DNA of 64,000 nucleotides from an uncultured Pirellulaceae bacterium. Its GTDB lineage: Bacteria > Planctomycetota > Planctomycetia > Pirellulales > Pirellulaceae. Under the pieces are notes generated by a model. That model was given only the letters and a program-made list of their open reading frames with translations, had not been told where the DNA came from and ran no database searches. This document shows, piece by piece, positions 26,013-33,999 of the stretch. Each line of letters opens with the position of its first letter. Positions within the stretch are counted from its first letter, which is position 1. The stretch is taken from assembly GCA_937944405.1 (NCBI GenBank), contig CALDYR010000003.1:1-64000 (forward strand), read 5' to 3'. The position numbers and the translations under genes are program-made.

Positions 26013-27782
26013 ATGAACTTTAGCGTTGCAATCCTGTATAAAGATGACCATCGACAGGTCCTTTTTGAAACCGACACGATTCAGATCGGATCTGCGCAGT
26101 GCTGCGACGTTACTCTCACGTCTGACCCAAGCGTTGCTCCGGTCCACTGCACGATCACGATAAAAGATGATTCACGGGTCGAGATCACCAACTTCGATCG
26201 TTCTATCGTGCTAAATAGCGGTCCACGAGTTCACCGCGGTTCGACGGTCGTGGCACCTTTGCCGGCTTCGTTCATTATGGGGGACACCCAAATTCAGATC
26301 AACGATCTGGAAACTGACTACGATCTCGATTTCGCGCTTTCTAATTTATCAACCACGCGCCGCGTCGGGGGGCAGGCCCCCGGTTTGAACTGCGTCAGCG
26401 CGGTTGCACCAGGTCCCAGCACATTGACCGCGTGGCTGGAAAAGGTTGGCGACCTTCAGAAGTCAGCTGCCGGTAGTCGCGCTTTTTTTAAGGATGCTGC
26501 GCGCACTATTCACAATCCCGGCGGAATGGATGGTTGTATAATTTTGCAGCCCAATGAAAACGACCTGTGGAGTATCGTCGCCAGCCACATCCCGTACCCA
26601 GACTGTAATATATCTTTCCGCCCAGACCTAGTTCGATCTTCCATCGCCCAGCGGCAGCCGATCTTTCACGACGGGGCTCAAATAGCGGTCGGTCAATCGT
26701 ACCGTGATAGCCACACTGCGGTCGTTTGCCCTGTGGTGGACAATTCGGATAAAATTATCGCGGTGGTTTATGGATTTCGCACGCATCACGGCACCAACAA
26801 TCGCATCGGAGCGTGTCCTTTAGAAGTTCAATTTGTGCGACTGATTGCCAGTTCGATTTCTGCGGCCATGGTGCGATTAGAAAAAGAAGCCGAAGCATCG
26901 CGATCGCGCGTTTTGTTGGAACAGGCGCTTTCACCTAAGGTAGTCCGGCAATTAGAGGTTGATCCACAGATCCTGCAGGGTGTCACGCGCGAAGTTACCG
27001 TTTTGTTCGCCGACCTACGAGATTTCTCTGCGATCAGCGAACAAGCCGGCCCCAAGGTAACGTATCAAATGTTGACCGATGTGATGGATCTGTTTTCGGA
27101 AATCATCGCCGGTCATGACGGCGTTGTCATCGATTTTTACGGAGACGGCATATCAGCGTTTTGGAACGCACCGATCGAGCAAACCCGGCATACGCTGCTG
27201 GCGGTACAGGCCGGGCATGATATTTTGGCGGCGCTGCCAGAACTAAATTCAATTTGGGAAAGTCGATTGGTCAAGCGGTTACGGGCCGGTATTGGAATTC
27301 ATTGCGGTGACGCTTTGGTTGGAAATTCTGGCAGCAGCAGCCGGCTTAAATATGGCCCGCAAGGCGCGACGGTCAACATCGCAAGCCGTTTAGAATCGGT
27401 GACCAAAGGATTGGGGGTGCCGATGATTGTCTCAAAGCAAGTCGCTGATAAAGTATCGCAACATTATCACGGACGCCGATTATGTCAAACGCAACTCAGC
27501 GGTATGAGCGAACCATTGCACCTATTCAAATTAATTGCTAAACCGGTTTCGGCATCCTCCCTTCGACACTTTGAAGAGTACGACCAAGCCTTGGAACTAT
27601 ATGAGCGTCAAGAATACACCGAAGCGATTGCTATTCTTTGCGGGCTGAACATCGATATGCCCGATCCGGCAAGCGCGTATCTTCTGGAACAAGCGATGCT
27701 AAAAAACGCACACCAAGTCGATCTTCGAAAACTTTACGATCAAAAGTCAGGCGTTTCAGCACTGACGTTGAAGGAAGCCTAA
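26013..27782 (+). CDS. FHA-GAF-class III nucleotide cyclase
   Basis: 589 residues. FHA-like domain about 4-100 ('IGSAQCCDVTL', 'APVHCTI', 'VEITNF', a short 'VLNSGPRVHRG' loop), a GAF-like domain about 140-290, then a class III cyclase domain about 325-490. Both metal aspartates are present ('LFADLRDFS' and 'FYGDGISAFW'). The residues that pick adenine are changed: Lys is Asp in 'VIDFYGD', and the Asp of the usual IGD-x-VN is Ala in 'YGPQGATVN'. A transition-state-type Asn and Arg remain ('VNIASR'). The product may be cAMP or cGMP. The last 100 residues are helical, TPR-like. I chose the ATG at 26013 because FHA starts at once. It is divergent from the operon encoding a cyclic-nucleotide-binding ferredoxin. 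Confidence 0.9.
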   Translation: MNFSVAILYKDDHRQVLFETDTIQIGSAQCCDVTLTSDPSVAPVHCTITIKDDSRVEITNFDRSIVLNSGPRVHRGSTVVAPLPASFIMGDTQIQINDLETDYDLDFALSNLSTTRRVGGQAPGLNCVSAVAPGPSTLTAWLEKVGDLQKSAAGSRAFFKDAARTIHNPGGMDGCIILQPNENDLWSIVASHIPYPDCNISFRPDLVRSSIAQRQPIFHDGAQIAVGQSYRDSHTAVVCPVVDNSDKIIAVVYGFRTHHGTNNRIGACPLEVQFVRLIASSISAAMVRLEKEAEASRSRVLLEQALSPKVVRQLEVDPQILQGVTREVTVLFADLRDFSAISEQAGPKVTYQMLTDVMDLFSEIIAGHDGVVIDFYGDGISAFWNAPIEQTRHTLLAVQAGHDILAALPELNSIWESRLVKRLRAGIGIHCGDALVGNSGSSSRLKYGPQGATVNIASRLESVTKGLGVPMIVSKQVADKVSQHYHGRRLCQTQLSGMSEPLHLFKLIAKPVSASSLRHFEEYDQALELYERQEYTEAIAILCGLNIDMPDPASAYLLEQAMLKNAHQVDLRKLYDQKSGVSALTLKEA

Positions 27783-27893
27783 AAGGCGGTTGCCACCAGC
27801 TTTTTCGGGGAAAGTTCAACGTGCTGTTTGTCACCTCCCAATTCCACATGCGACTACATTGATCAATCTCGGCAGTCGAATTGAAGATTTCCG

Positions 27894-28463
27894 TTAATGC
27901 GGTTTGGCGAATGCCTTGGTGGCGGCATCTTTGTCGGTTTGAATCTCAACGGGTTTGCCCTTTCGGAATTCACAAGCGTAGGTCGCCCGATCTTTCGAAG
28001 GTCGACGCGCGTACACTCGGGCGTAATTCAATTCGTTGTAGCGGACCTTGAAACGTGCACCGGTTCGATTGAGAAAACGTTCTAGCTTGAAAGCCCGTTT
28101 CGATTTAGCCGGAATTGGTTTGGAGTCGTGAATTTGATAGTGATGATTTAGTTGGATATTGAGATGGGTCCAATCTTGGTCGGACAGATTTTCAATGATC
28201 AATTCACCGCCGCCAAATTCTGGACGCAGGTCGTATCTTGTTTCGTAAAACATTTGCGAAGGTAACCCCGTCGCCGTGATTCGGCACTCCAATTGCCCTT
28301 CGTGAACCGCTGGCATGTAGTTGAAAAGCGCCAAAATAATCACCACAGGAACTAGGCACATGATGACCAAAGTAATTTGCAGTCCAACGGGAGACAGGGT
28401 TGGCATGTCTCGGGCTATCTTTGATCGTTGGCCGGCAAAATTGCTGGTTTGTGTTTCCGTCAT
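27894..28463 (-). CDS. Single-helix membrane protein, function unknown
   Basis: 189 residues: a 25-residue cytoplasmic start, one membrane helix ('ITLVIMCLVPVVIILALF') and an extracytoplasmic part of about 140 residues predicted to be mostly beta strand ('GGELIIENLSDQDWTHLNIQLNHHYQ' region), ending in a Lys/Asp-rich tail. Such a region looks like a small beta-sandwich. I do not recognise a family. It lies between the cyclase (convergent) and the RegB-like gene (divergent, 93 bp), so it shares a regulatory gap with the redox sensor. ATG 28463 chosen; one at 28493 is possible. Confidence 0.7.
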   Translation of the reverse strand: MTETQTSNFAGQRSKIARDMPTLSPVGLQITLVIMCLVPVVIILALFNYMPAVHEGQLECRITATGLPSQMFYETRYDLRPEFGGGELIIENLSDQDWTHLNIQLNHHYQIHDSKPIPAKSKRAFKLERFLNRTGARFKVRYNELNYARVYARRPSKDRATYACEFRKGKPVEIQTDKDAATKAFAKPH

Positions 28464-28556
28464 TTTTCGGTTTCTAAATTTGTGAACAGGCACGGTCGTT
28501 AGGTTTGAACCGCTCTAGCGCTGGAACAAATTATACATGGCGAGTACGATTCAAAT

Positions 28557-29891
28557 ATGCCAAACCTCAAAGAGCGCAATTTTCTTAACGCATCGTGGTT
28601 GATCAATCTTCGTTGGGTTGCCGTAATCGGTCAGGTCGCCACGATCACCGGCGCGATCGCTTTTTTCCAAGCCCAAATTCCGGCGCTGTGGGCGTTGGTT
28701 GTCGTTATTTCGCTGACGGCATTTTCAAATGTGTTGTTGGCGTTTTGGTTTGCCCATGATCGTCGCATAAAATTGGAGGTGCCGACCTGGAATGTTTTGC
28801 TGGGGTTGGTAATGGTGATGGATATGCTCTCGCTTACCGCGTTGTTATTTGCCACCGGTGGACCGAACAATCCGTTTTGCTTGTTCATCTTTGTTAATAT
28901 CAGCCTCAGCGCTTTGGTGCTTAACCGAAACTGGGCTTGGGGGATTAACCTTTTAGCCAACGCTTGTTTTCTGCTGATCACATTTGACCATCTTAAAGTC
29001 CCTCAGTTGGATATGGGGCTCCATCCGTTGCGGTCCATGGAGGCGACGGCTTTGAAACATATCGCGTTACTGGTCGCTTTTGCGACCTGCTCCAGCGTGA
29101 TCGTTTACTTCATGACGCGTTTGACGGCGGAACTGAGGGCTCAGCAGTTAGAGGTTCGCAACGCTCAATTAAAACAGGCGAAAAGCGAGAAAATCGAGGC
29201 CCTAGGAACCTTGGCCGCCGGTACGGCCCATGAATTAGCGACGCCTTTGTCGACCATTGCGATTGTCGCCAAAGATGTGGAACAGGCCTTTGAACTGCAT
29301 CCCCCCGATTTCCCGGGGGCCCAAGAAGTTATCGATGATGTGCATCTGATCCGCAGTCAACTGGATCGGTGCCGCACGATTATCGACCGTATGTCCAGCC
29401 ACGCCGGTGAAGCGGTGGGGGAGACGATCCGCCAGTGCACGCTGGGCCGGTTGGCCAATGCGGCCCTAGAGGGTTTGATCGGGAGAGGTCGTGTGCATTT
29501 GGATGTGTTGCCCGCAGATGAAAACGAAACCCTCGCGGTGCCGATCGACGGGCTCAGTCAAGCGATTCGAGGGCTGGTCCAAAACGCTCTCGACGCCGAT
29601 CCAAGCGATCGTCCAGTGATCGTTTCGATTCGTCGAGCACGCGATCATTGGCGTTGGGAAATCACCGACCGCGGCCCCGGGATGTCCCCTGAAGTGCTGC
29701 AAAGGGTCAGCGAGCCGTTTTTCACGACGAAGTCTCCCGGAAAAGGAATGGGATTGGGAGTTTTTCTCGCAAAAAATGTTGTGCGGAGACTCGGTGGGAC
29801 GGTTAACTACAGGTCATCTAATGACGCAGGAACTGTTAATACAGGCACCACAGTCACCATAACTCTGCCTTATCATGATTTCAGAAAATAA
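28557..29891 (+). CDS. regB: RegB/PrrB-type redox sensor histidine kinase
   Basis: 444 residues. Six hydrophobic helices fill the first 185 residues, with 'GGPNNPF' in the third loop, the form of the GGxxNPF quinone-binding heptad of RegB. The dimerisation helix has the H-box 'GTAHELATPLSTIAIVAKD', ordinary RegB style (H-E-L-x-T-P-L). The ATP-binding part contains N 'LVQNALDAD', G1 'ITDRGPGM' and F/G2 'FFTTKSPGKGMGLGVF'. RegB senses the quinone pool and phosphorylates RegA to control respiratory genes. The gene overlaps or abuts the next one (regA), so they are co-transcribed. Given the neighbours, it may control the redox island; this is inference from position. Confidence 0.92.
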   Translation: MPNLKERNFLNASWLINLRWVAVIGQVATITGAIAFFQAQIPALWALVVVISLTAFSNVLLAFWFAHDRRIKLEVPTWNVLLGLVMVMDMLSLTALLFATGGPNNPFCLFIFVNISLSALVLNRNWAWGINLLANACFLLITFDHLKVPQLDMGLHPLRSMEATALKHIALLVAFATCSSVIVYFMTRLTAELRAQQLEVRNAQLKQAKSEKIEALGTLAAGTAHELATPLSTIAIVAKDVEQAFELHPPDFPGAQEVIDDVHLIRSQLDRCRTIIDRMSSHAGEAVGETIRQCTLGRLANAALEGLIGRGRVHLDVLPADENETLAVPIDGLSQAIRGLVQNALDADPSDRPVIVSIRRARDHWRWEITDRGPGMSPEVLQRVSEPFFTTKSPGKGMGLGVFLAKNVVRRLGGTVNYRSSNDAGTVNTGTTVTITLPYHDFRK

Positions 29892-29901
29892 CTTTGCGGC
29901 G

Positions 29902-30429
29902 ATGGCGAATCAAACACTTTCGATCATGGTCGTTGATGACGACGATGTTTTGAGAAGCCGATTAGAAAAAGCGTTTTTAAAACGAGGGTTCGCCGTTTAT
30001 ATCGCTTCCAATCGCGACGAAGCCCTACAATTGTCGGCGCTGCATCAACCGGACCGAGCGGTTCTGGATTTGAAGATGCCTGGCAAGTCAGGGCTCGAAC
30101 TGCTCAGCGAGATGCGCGAAACGTCGCCTTTGACAGCCTGCGTTATTCTCACCGGCTACGGATCGATCAACAATGCGGTCGAAGCGGTGAAGTTAGGTGC
30201 TGTCGGGTACGTGACCAAACCGGCTGATGCCGATCAAGTTTTAGCCGCGTTTGAGGAAAGTCCTGTCATCGAAAATCCTGAGTTTCCCCCACCATCTTTA
30301 GCGGCCGCCCAGTGGGAGCACATTCAGCGCGTGTTGGCAGATTCCGGTGGTAACATTTCCGAAGCGGCGCGGAGACTGGACATTCCCCGACGAACATTAC
30401 AGCGTAAGCTCAAAAAGAACGCGCCCTAA
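29902..30429 (+). CDS. regA: RegA/ActR-type response regulator
   Basis: 175 residues. Receiver domain with acidic pocket 'VVDDDDVL', phospho-acceptor Asp in 'AVLDLKMPG', Thr in 'ILTGYGSI' and Lys in 'VTKPAD'. A short linker with four prolines follows and then a Fis-type helix-turn-helix, 'GNISEAARRLDIPRRTLQRKL', close to RegA/PrrA. It lacks an ATPase domain, as RegA does. I chose the ATG at 29902, 10 bp after regB; one at 29875 overlaps regB by 17 bp and adds nine residues. It converges with gluconokinase, 14 bp away. Confidence 0.93.
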   Translation: MANQTLSIMVVDDDDVLRSRLEKAFLKRGFAVYIASNRDEALQLSALHQPDRAVLDLKMPGKSGLELLSEMRETSPLTACVILTGYGSINNAVEAVKLGAVGYVTKPADADQVLAAFEESPVIENPEFPPPSLAAAQWEHIQRVLADSGGNISEAARRLDIPRRTLQRKLKKNAP

Positions 30430-30443
30430 GCGAATCGGAAACA

Positions 30444-30968
30444 TCATCGCGATTGGACGGCCTTTAAAACAGCGCTCTCGACGTTGAGTAAGTGCTGTTC
30501 GACGTCGACCTCAACCACATCGCCCTCGTCAGCGGTCGATTCTAACGCCTCAAATTGGCTGGCCAGCAGTCCCGGGGGCATGTAGTGGCCTTCGCGGCCG
30601 GCCAAGCGTTTGGCGATCGCTGCGCTGCCGGCAGTGAGGTGGACGAACACGATCTGGTTGTCTGCAGTCCGCAGTTGGTCTCTGTAAATCTTTTTCAACG
30701 CCGAACAAGCCACTGCGACCGGAACGCCCTCTTGGGATTTTGACTTGATGTGAACGCAGATTTCCTCTAGCCATGGTTCTCGATCACTATCGTCCAGCGG
30801 GACACCTTGGGACATCTTGGCGACATTGGTTGGAGGATGTAAATCGTCGCCATCGGTGAACTGATAGCCTAATTCTTTTTGCAGAAAACGACCAAATGTC
30901 GACTTCCCACACCCCGACACGCCCATCAAAATAACAACCGGTGATATGGATTGGCTCGACGTTTTCAT
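30444..30968 (-). CDS. gntK: Gluconokinase
   Basis: 174 residues, the size of GntK/IdnK. Walker A 'GVSGCGKST' at residues 16-24, then 'FTDGDDLHPPTNVAKMSQGVPLDD', of which 'DGDDLHP' and 'KMSQGVPLDD' are the family signature, 'PWL', 'VACSALKK.YRD' and the late 'REGHYMPPGLLASQF'. Phosphorylates gluconate to 6-phosphogluconate. It stands alone and convergent with regA, with no gluconate transporter or Entner-Doudoroff gene nearby. Confidence 0.95.
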   Translation of the reverse strand: MKTSSQSISPVVILMGVSGCGKSTFGRFLQKELGYQFTDGDDLHPPTNVAKMSQGVPLDDSDREPWLEEICVHIKSKSQEGVPVAVACSALKKIYRDQLRTADNQIVFVHLTAGSAAIAKRLAGREGHYMPPGLLASQFEALESTADEGDVVEVDVEQHLLNVESAVLKAVQSR

Positions 30969-31395
30969 AAATTGGGATTCCGTTGGTGAAATTTAAGTGT
31001 GTAAGATTTGCGTGTGTAGAATTCGTCTGTTATCGCGTGATGGAGCGGCGCGAATCGACCACAATTATAGCCTCTCAGCGCAGTTAGGAACGCGCGAAAA
31101 CAACTTGAGGATTGGGACGACGACCGGTTTGTGCCCGAGTTTTTATGTTTAAGGGTCAGCCGGAGGGACGCGTTTTAGAGACCACCAACACGTACGCCCA
31201 TCGGCTTACGGTTCAACGTAAGTGAATGAATGGCTTGAAAACTCCGGAGTTATAAATTGCGCGATCCCTAATTGCGTTGATAAATCGACCCACCTGCGAG
31301 CACCAGATTATAGTTTTATAGGGTGACGCGCCGAAACAACCCATACGCTGCGGCGCCTTAGCCTGACCTTCGAACGCAAACTTTGTGGTTTTTGC
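30969..31395. other. Intergenic leader region upstream of the NusG paralogue
   Basis: 427 bp shared by two divergent genes. R3 repeat copy 1 is at 31185-31274. A further GC-rich inverted pair (GCGCCG at about 31328 and CGGCGC at about 31353) lies within 70 bp of the NusG-like start. No ORF supported. Confidence 0.5.
31185..31274. repeat. Dispersed repeat R3, copy 1
   Basis: Aligns with 60259-60347 over about 90 bp: both begin CCAACACGTA, share GTCRGCTWACGRTT-like and GCGTGAAAAC-like blocks, and end CGCGATC-CTA-TTG. An internal CTTACG/CGTAAG pair is specific to this copy. Confidence 0.55.
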
Positions 31396-31986
31396 ATGCC
31401 TATTCTGAAACGTGAAAACGACATTTACCCGCCCGATCTGTTTGAATCGGGATTGGCCCTGACCCGGCCGGCCCAAGAGGGGGTTCATTGGTGGTGCCTT
31501 TACACCGAAGTCAGACGCGAAAAGGATCTGACACGAAAATTGGGTTCGATGAAGATCCCTCACTACGCACCGGTTGTGCCCAAACGTTATCGATCTCCTA
31601 ACGGGCGATTGCGAACATCTTATATTCCATTGTTTGCCAATTATGTTTTCATGCTGGCCGACCAAGAGCAGCGCTATCGCGCGATGACGACTAATTGCAT
31701 CCGGAAATGCAGCGCGGTAAAAGATTTTGAAATGCTGGTTTCGGACCTGTCACAAGTCCACGCCATCGTACAAGCCGGCGTGCCACTGACTGCGGAGTCT
31801 AAACTTGCCGCTGGTGACAAAGTCAAAGTTCGAACCGGGCCATTTGCAGGTTATGAAGGCGTCGTACTGCGGCGCGAGGGAAAGACGCGATTGCTGCTGT
31901 CGATCCGATTCCTTGAAGAAGGCGTATCGATGGCGATCGATGAGGGACAACTGGAAATCACAGACAAACATAAATCAAACCAATGA
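31396..31986 (+). CDS. NusG-family transcription elongation factor, specialised paralogue
   Basis: 196 residues. An NGN domain spans about 28-135, with 'HWWCLYTEVRREKDLTRKLGS', seen as 'WWCLYTEVRREKDL', 'YAPVVPKRYRSPNGR' and 'IPLFANYVFML'. A C-terminal KOW segment has 'GDKVKVRTGPFAGYEGVVLRREGKTRLLLSI', in which 'GPFAGYEGVV' is the KOW core. Housekeeping NusG sits with secE/rplK; this copy does not, so it resembles RfaH/UpxY-like specialised factors that act on one or few operons. The usual polysaccharide operon is absent here. Its target is unknown. Confidence 0.85.
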   Translation: MPILKRENDIYPPDLFESGLALTRPAQEGVHWWCLYTEVRREKDLTRKLGSMKIPHYAPVVPKRYRSPNGRLRTSYIPLFANYVFMLADQEQRYRAMTTNCIRKCSAVKDFEMLVSDLSQVHAIVQAGVPLTAESKLAAGDKVKVRTGPFAGYEGVVLRREGKTRLLLSIRFLEEGVSMAIDEGQLEITDKHKSNQ

Positions 31987-31988
31987 TT

Positions 31989-32393
31989 TTAACTTGCGTT
32001 GTCCACTGCGCTTTGGGTGATTTGGACTTGGATGACTTCATCAATGCCTGCGGCTGGAACATTAGTTTTTATTTCCAAACGCACTCCAAACCGCTGGACT
32101 TCGGTGACGCGAATTCGGACAGCCTCATTTTCGCAGTATGCTTCGGCTACCGGCGCGCTTTCCATCGGGGGGTGCAACGGAACATGTAAAACGGTCGTCG
32201 CCTGTTGCGACCGAAGCGACACACGAAATTGGCCGTTGAATTGGTCAATGCCATCTGCGTTGGATCGGATGATGTGTTGCGTGACCGCGGGGTCCGACAT
32301 CGGCGAAAACTCTTCTTCTTCAACCGCATCGGCAACGCCGTCCAAACGACCGAGTTGGTTTAGTCGGTCTTCGATACTTTGGTTGTTATTCAT
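31989..32393 (-). CDS. Conserved-looking small soluble protein, function unknown
   Basis: 134 residues. No signal or membrane helix. An acidic first third ('DAVEEEEF') precedes a mixed beta region with 'FRVSLRSQQATTVLHVPLHPPM', here cited as 'VLHVPLHPPM', and 'AVRIRVTEV.RFGVRLEI', which looks like a small beta-barrel or sandwich. The stop is 2 bp from the stop of the NusG-like gene (convergent). I chose the ATG at 32393; one at 32474 would add 27 poorly supported residues. No family recognised. Confidence 0.65.
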   Translation of the reverse strand: MNNNQSIEDRLNQLGRLDGVADAVEEEEFSPMSDPAVTQHIIRSNADGIDQFNGQFRVSLRSQQATTVLHVPLHPPMESAPVAEAYCENEAVRIRVTEVQRFGVRLEIKTNVPAAGIDEVIQVQITQSAVDNAS

Positions 32394-32575
32394 GGTGCCT
32401 TCATTGGTAAGAGTCGTAGTACAGATTGCTGTCCTGTCTATCTTGAGTCGATGGTGTGTCGATCCCACCGTCATCGCAAACGATACCTCAAATCAGCGCT
32501 CAAAAGCAACCTGCTTCCGGCCATGCGTATCTACCGCAAAAGCCATCGGCAATTTGGCGCTGGGATTAAACAGAC

Positions 32576-32601
32576 AAAGGCAGCACTAATGTGCTGCCTT
32601 T
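32576..32601 (-). terminator. Terminator of metK
   Basis: Perfect 11-bp stem AAAGGCAGCAC / GTGCTGCCTTT with a four-base loop, 35 bp past the metK stop on the minus strand and followed there by a T-rich stretch. Confidence 0.85.
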
Positions 32602-32635
32602 GCTGAGGGTCTGTATCACGGTCGTAACGGTTTGA

Positions 32636-33796
32636 TTATACCGCTGCTCCGGCAGCTGCTTTTTCGGCCAATTCTTTGGCAGATGCTGTGCATTCCCAAG
32701 TGAAATCGGGATCGTTGCGGCCGAAGTGGCCACCGGCCGCAGTTTTGCGGAAGACTGGCCGTTGCAATTTCAGATAATTGATGATTCCCTGAGTCGACAA
32801 AGGGTATTGTTCACGCACGACGTTACAAATCGTTTCGTCGGAAACGGTTCCAGTGCCTTGGGTGTCAACGTGAACGCTGACTGGATCAGCCACACCGATC
32901 GCGTAGGCCAATTGGACTTCGCAGCGTTTTGCCAATCCGGCGGCGACGATGTTTTTGGCAACGTGGCGAGCCATATAGGCGGCACTGCGATCGACCTTCG
33001 TGGAATCCTTACCACTGAACGCGCCACCACCGTGGCGTCCCCAGCCACCGTAGGTGTCAACGATGATTTTGCGGCCGGTCAAGCCACAATCGCCGTGAGG
33101 TCCACCAATTTCGAATTTGCCGGTTGGGTTGATGTGATACTTAACATCGCCCTTGACCAGTTCTTTGGGGAGAAGTGGTTCAACGATTTCCTCTTGAATG
33201 AATTTTTGAATCGTCTCGTTGTCGACGTTAGGACTGTGCTGGGTCGAAACGACAACGGTGTCGATGCGGACTGGTGTGAAGCCATCGTACTCAACGGTGA
33301 CTTGACTTTTGCTGTCAGGGCGCAACCAGTCGACCTTTTTTGAAAATCGAGCTTCGTTCAATTTTTCCAAAATTTGATGTGACAAGGCAATTGGAAGTGG
33401 CATCAGTTCTTCGGTATCATCACAGGCGTAGCCAAACATCAGGCCTTGATCGCCAGCACCATCGGCGTCCACGCCTTGAGCAATGTCAGGGCTTTGTTGG
33501 TCCAATTTGACAATGACTTCGCATGAGTCACAACCGATTCCTGTTGCGGCATCGGTGTAGCCGACATCTCGCATGACGCTCCGGACTAACTTTTCAACGT
33601 CGACCTCCGCTTTGGAAGTGATTTCGCCGGCAATCACAGCCATTTCGGTGCTGACCATGGTTTCGCAAGCCACGCGGCTTTTAGGATCCTGCTCAAGCAT
33701 TGCGTCGAGAATGGCATCCGAGATCTGGTCAGCCAGTTTGTCGGGGTGCCCCATGCTGACGGATTCACTTGTAAATAGGTACTTTCCAGATGCCAC
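32636..33796 (-). CDS. metK: S-adenosylmethionine synthase
   Basis: 386 residues, full length for MetK. It makes S-adenosylmethionine from methionine and ATP. Signatures: '[21 protein letters not shown]', seen as '[14 protein letters not shown]', the hexapeptide-like '[12 protein letters not shown]' and the second signature '[19 protein letters not shown]', with the glycine-rich loop at '[12 protein letters not shown]'. All active-site Asp/Lys/His residues I can place are present. The 200 bp upstream show no SAM riboswitch core. Single gene with its own terminator. Confidence 0.98.
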   Translation of the reverse strand: MASGKYLFTSESVSMGHPDKLADQISDAILDAMLEQDPKSRVACETMVSTEMAVIAGEITSKAEVDVEKLVRSVMRDVGYTDAATGIGCDSCEVIVKLDQQSPDIAQGVDADGAGDQGLMFGYACDDTEELMPLPIALSHQILEKLNEARFSKKVDWLRPDSKSQVTVEYDGFTPVRIDTVVVSTQHSPNVDNETIQKFIQEEIVEPLLPKELVKGDVKYHINPTGKFEIGGPHGDCGLTGRKIIVDTYGGWGRHGGGAFSGKDSTKVDRSAAYMARHVAKNIVAAGLAKRCEVQLAYAIGVADPVSVHVDTQGTGTVSDETICNVVREQYPLSTQGIINYLKLQRPVFRKTAAGGHFGRNDPDFTWECTASAKELAEKAAAGAAV

Positions 33797-33999
33797 AGTC
33801 TTCTCCTCAAAATCTCAACGGACGACAGTTAAATATACGGCTCAAAATGAAGCCAGCTTCGCAGTTTAGCACAAGGTTTTTGAATTCCAATACGCTAAAG
33901 TTACATTTCGGCTTATCAAAAAACAGACGCCGCTGGCGTCGGGAAGTCTGAGAATTTAGCGGGTTTCGTGGTGCAGCGCCGAGGGCTTTCGCGCCAGAT

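Noticed and set aside
33797..33999. Possible SAM riboswitch before metK
   Set aside because: I looked for the paired stems and conserved cores of SAM-I/SAM-II types and saw none.
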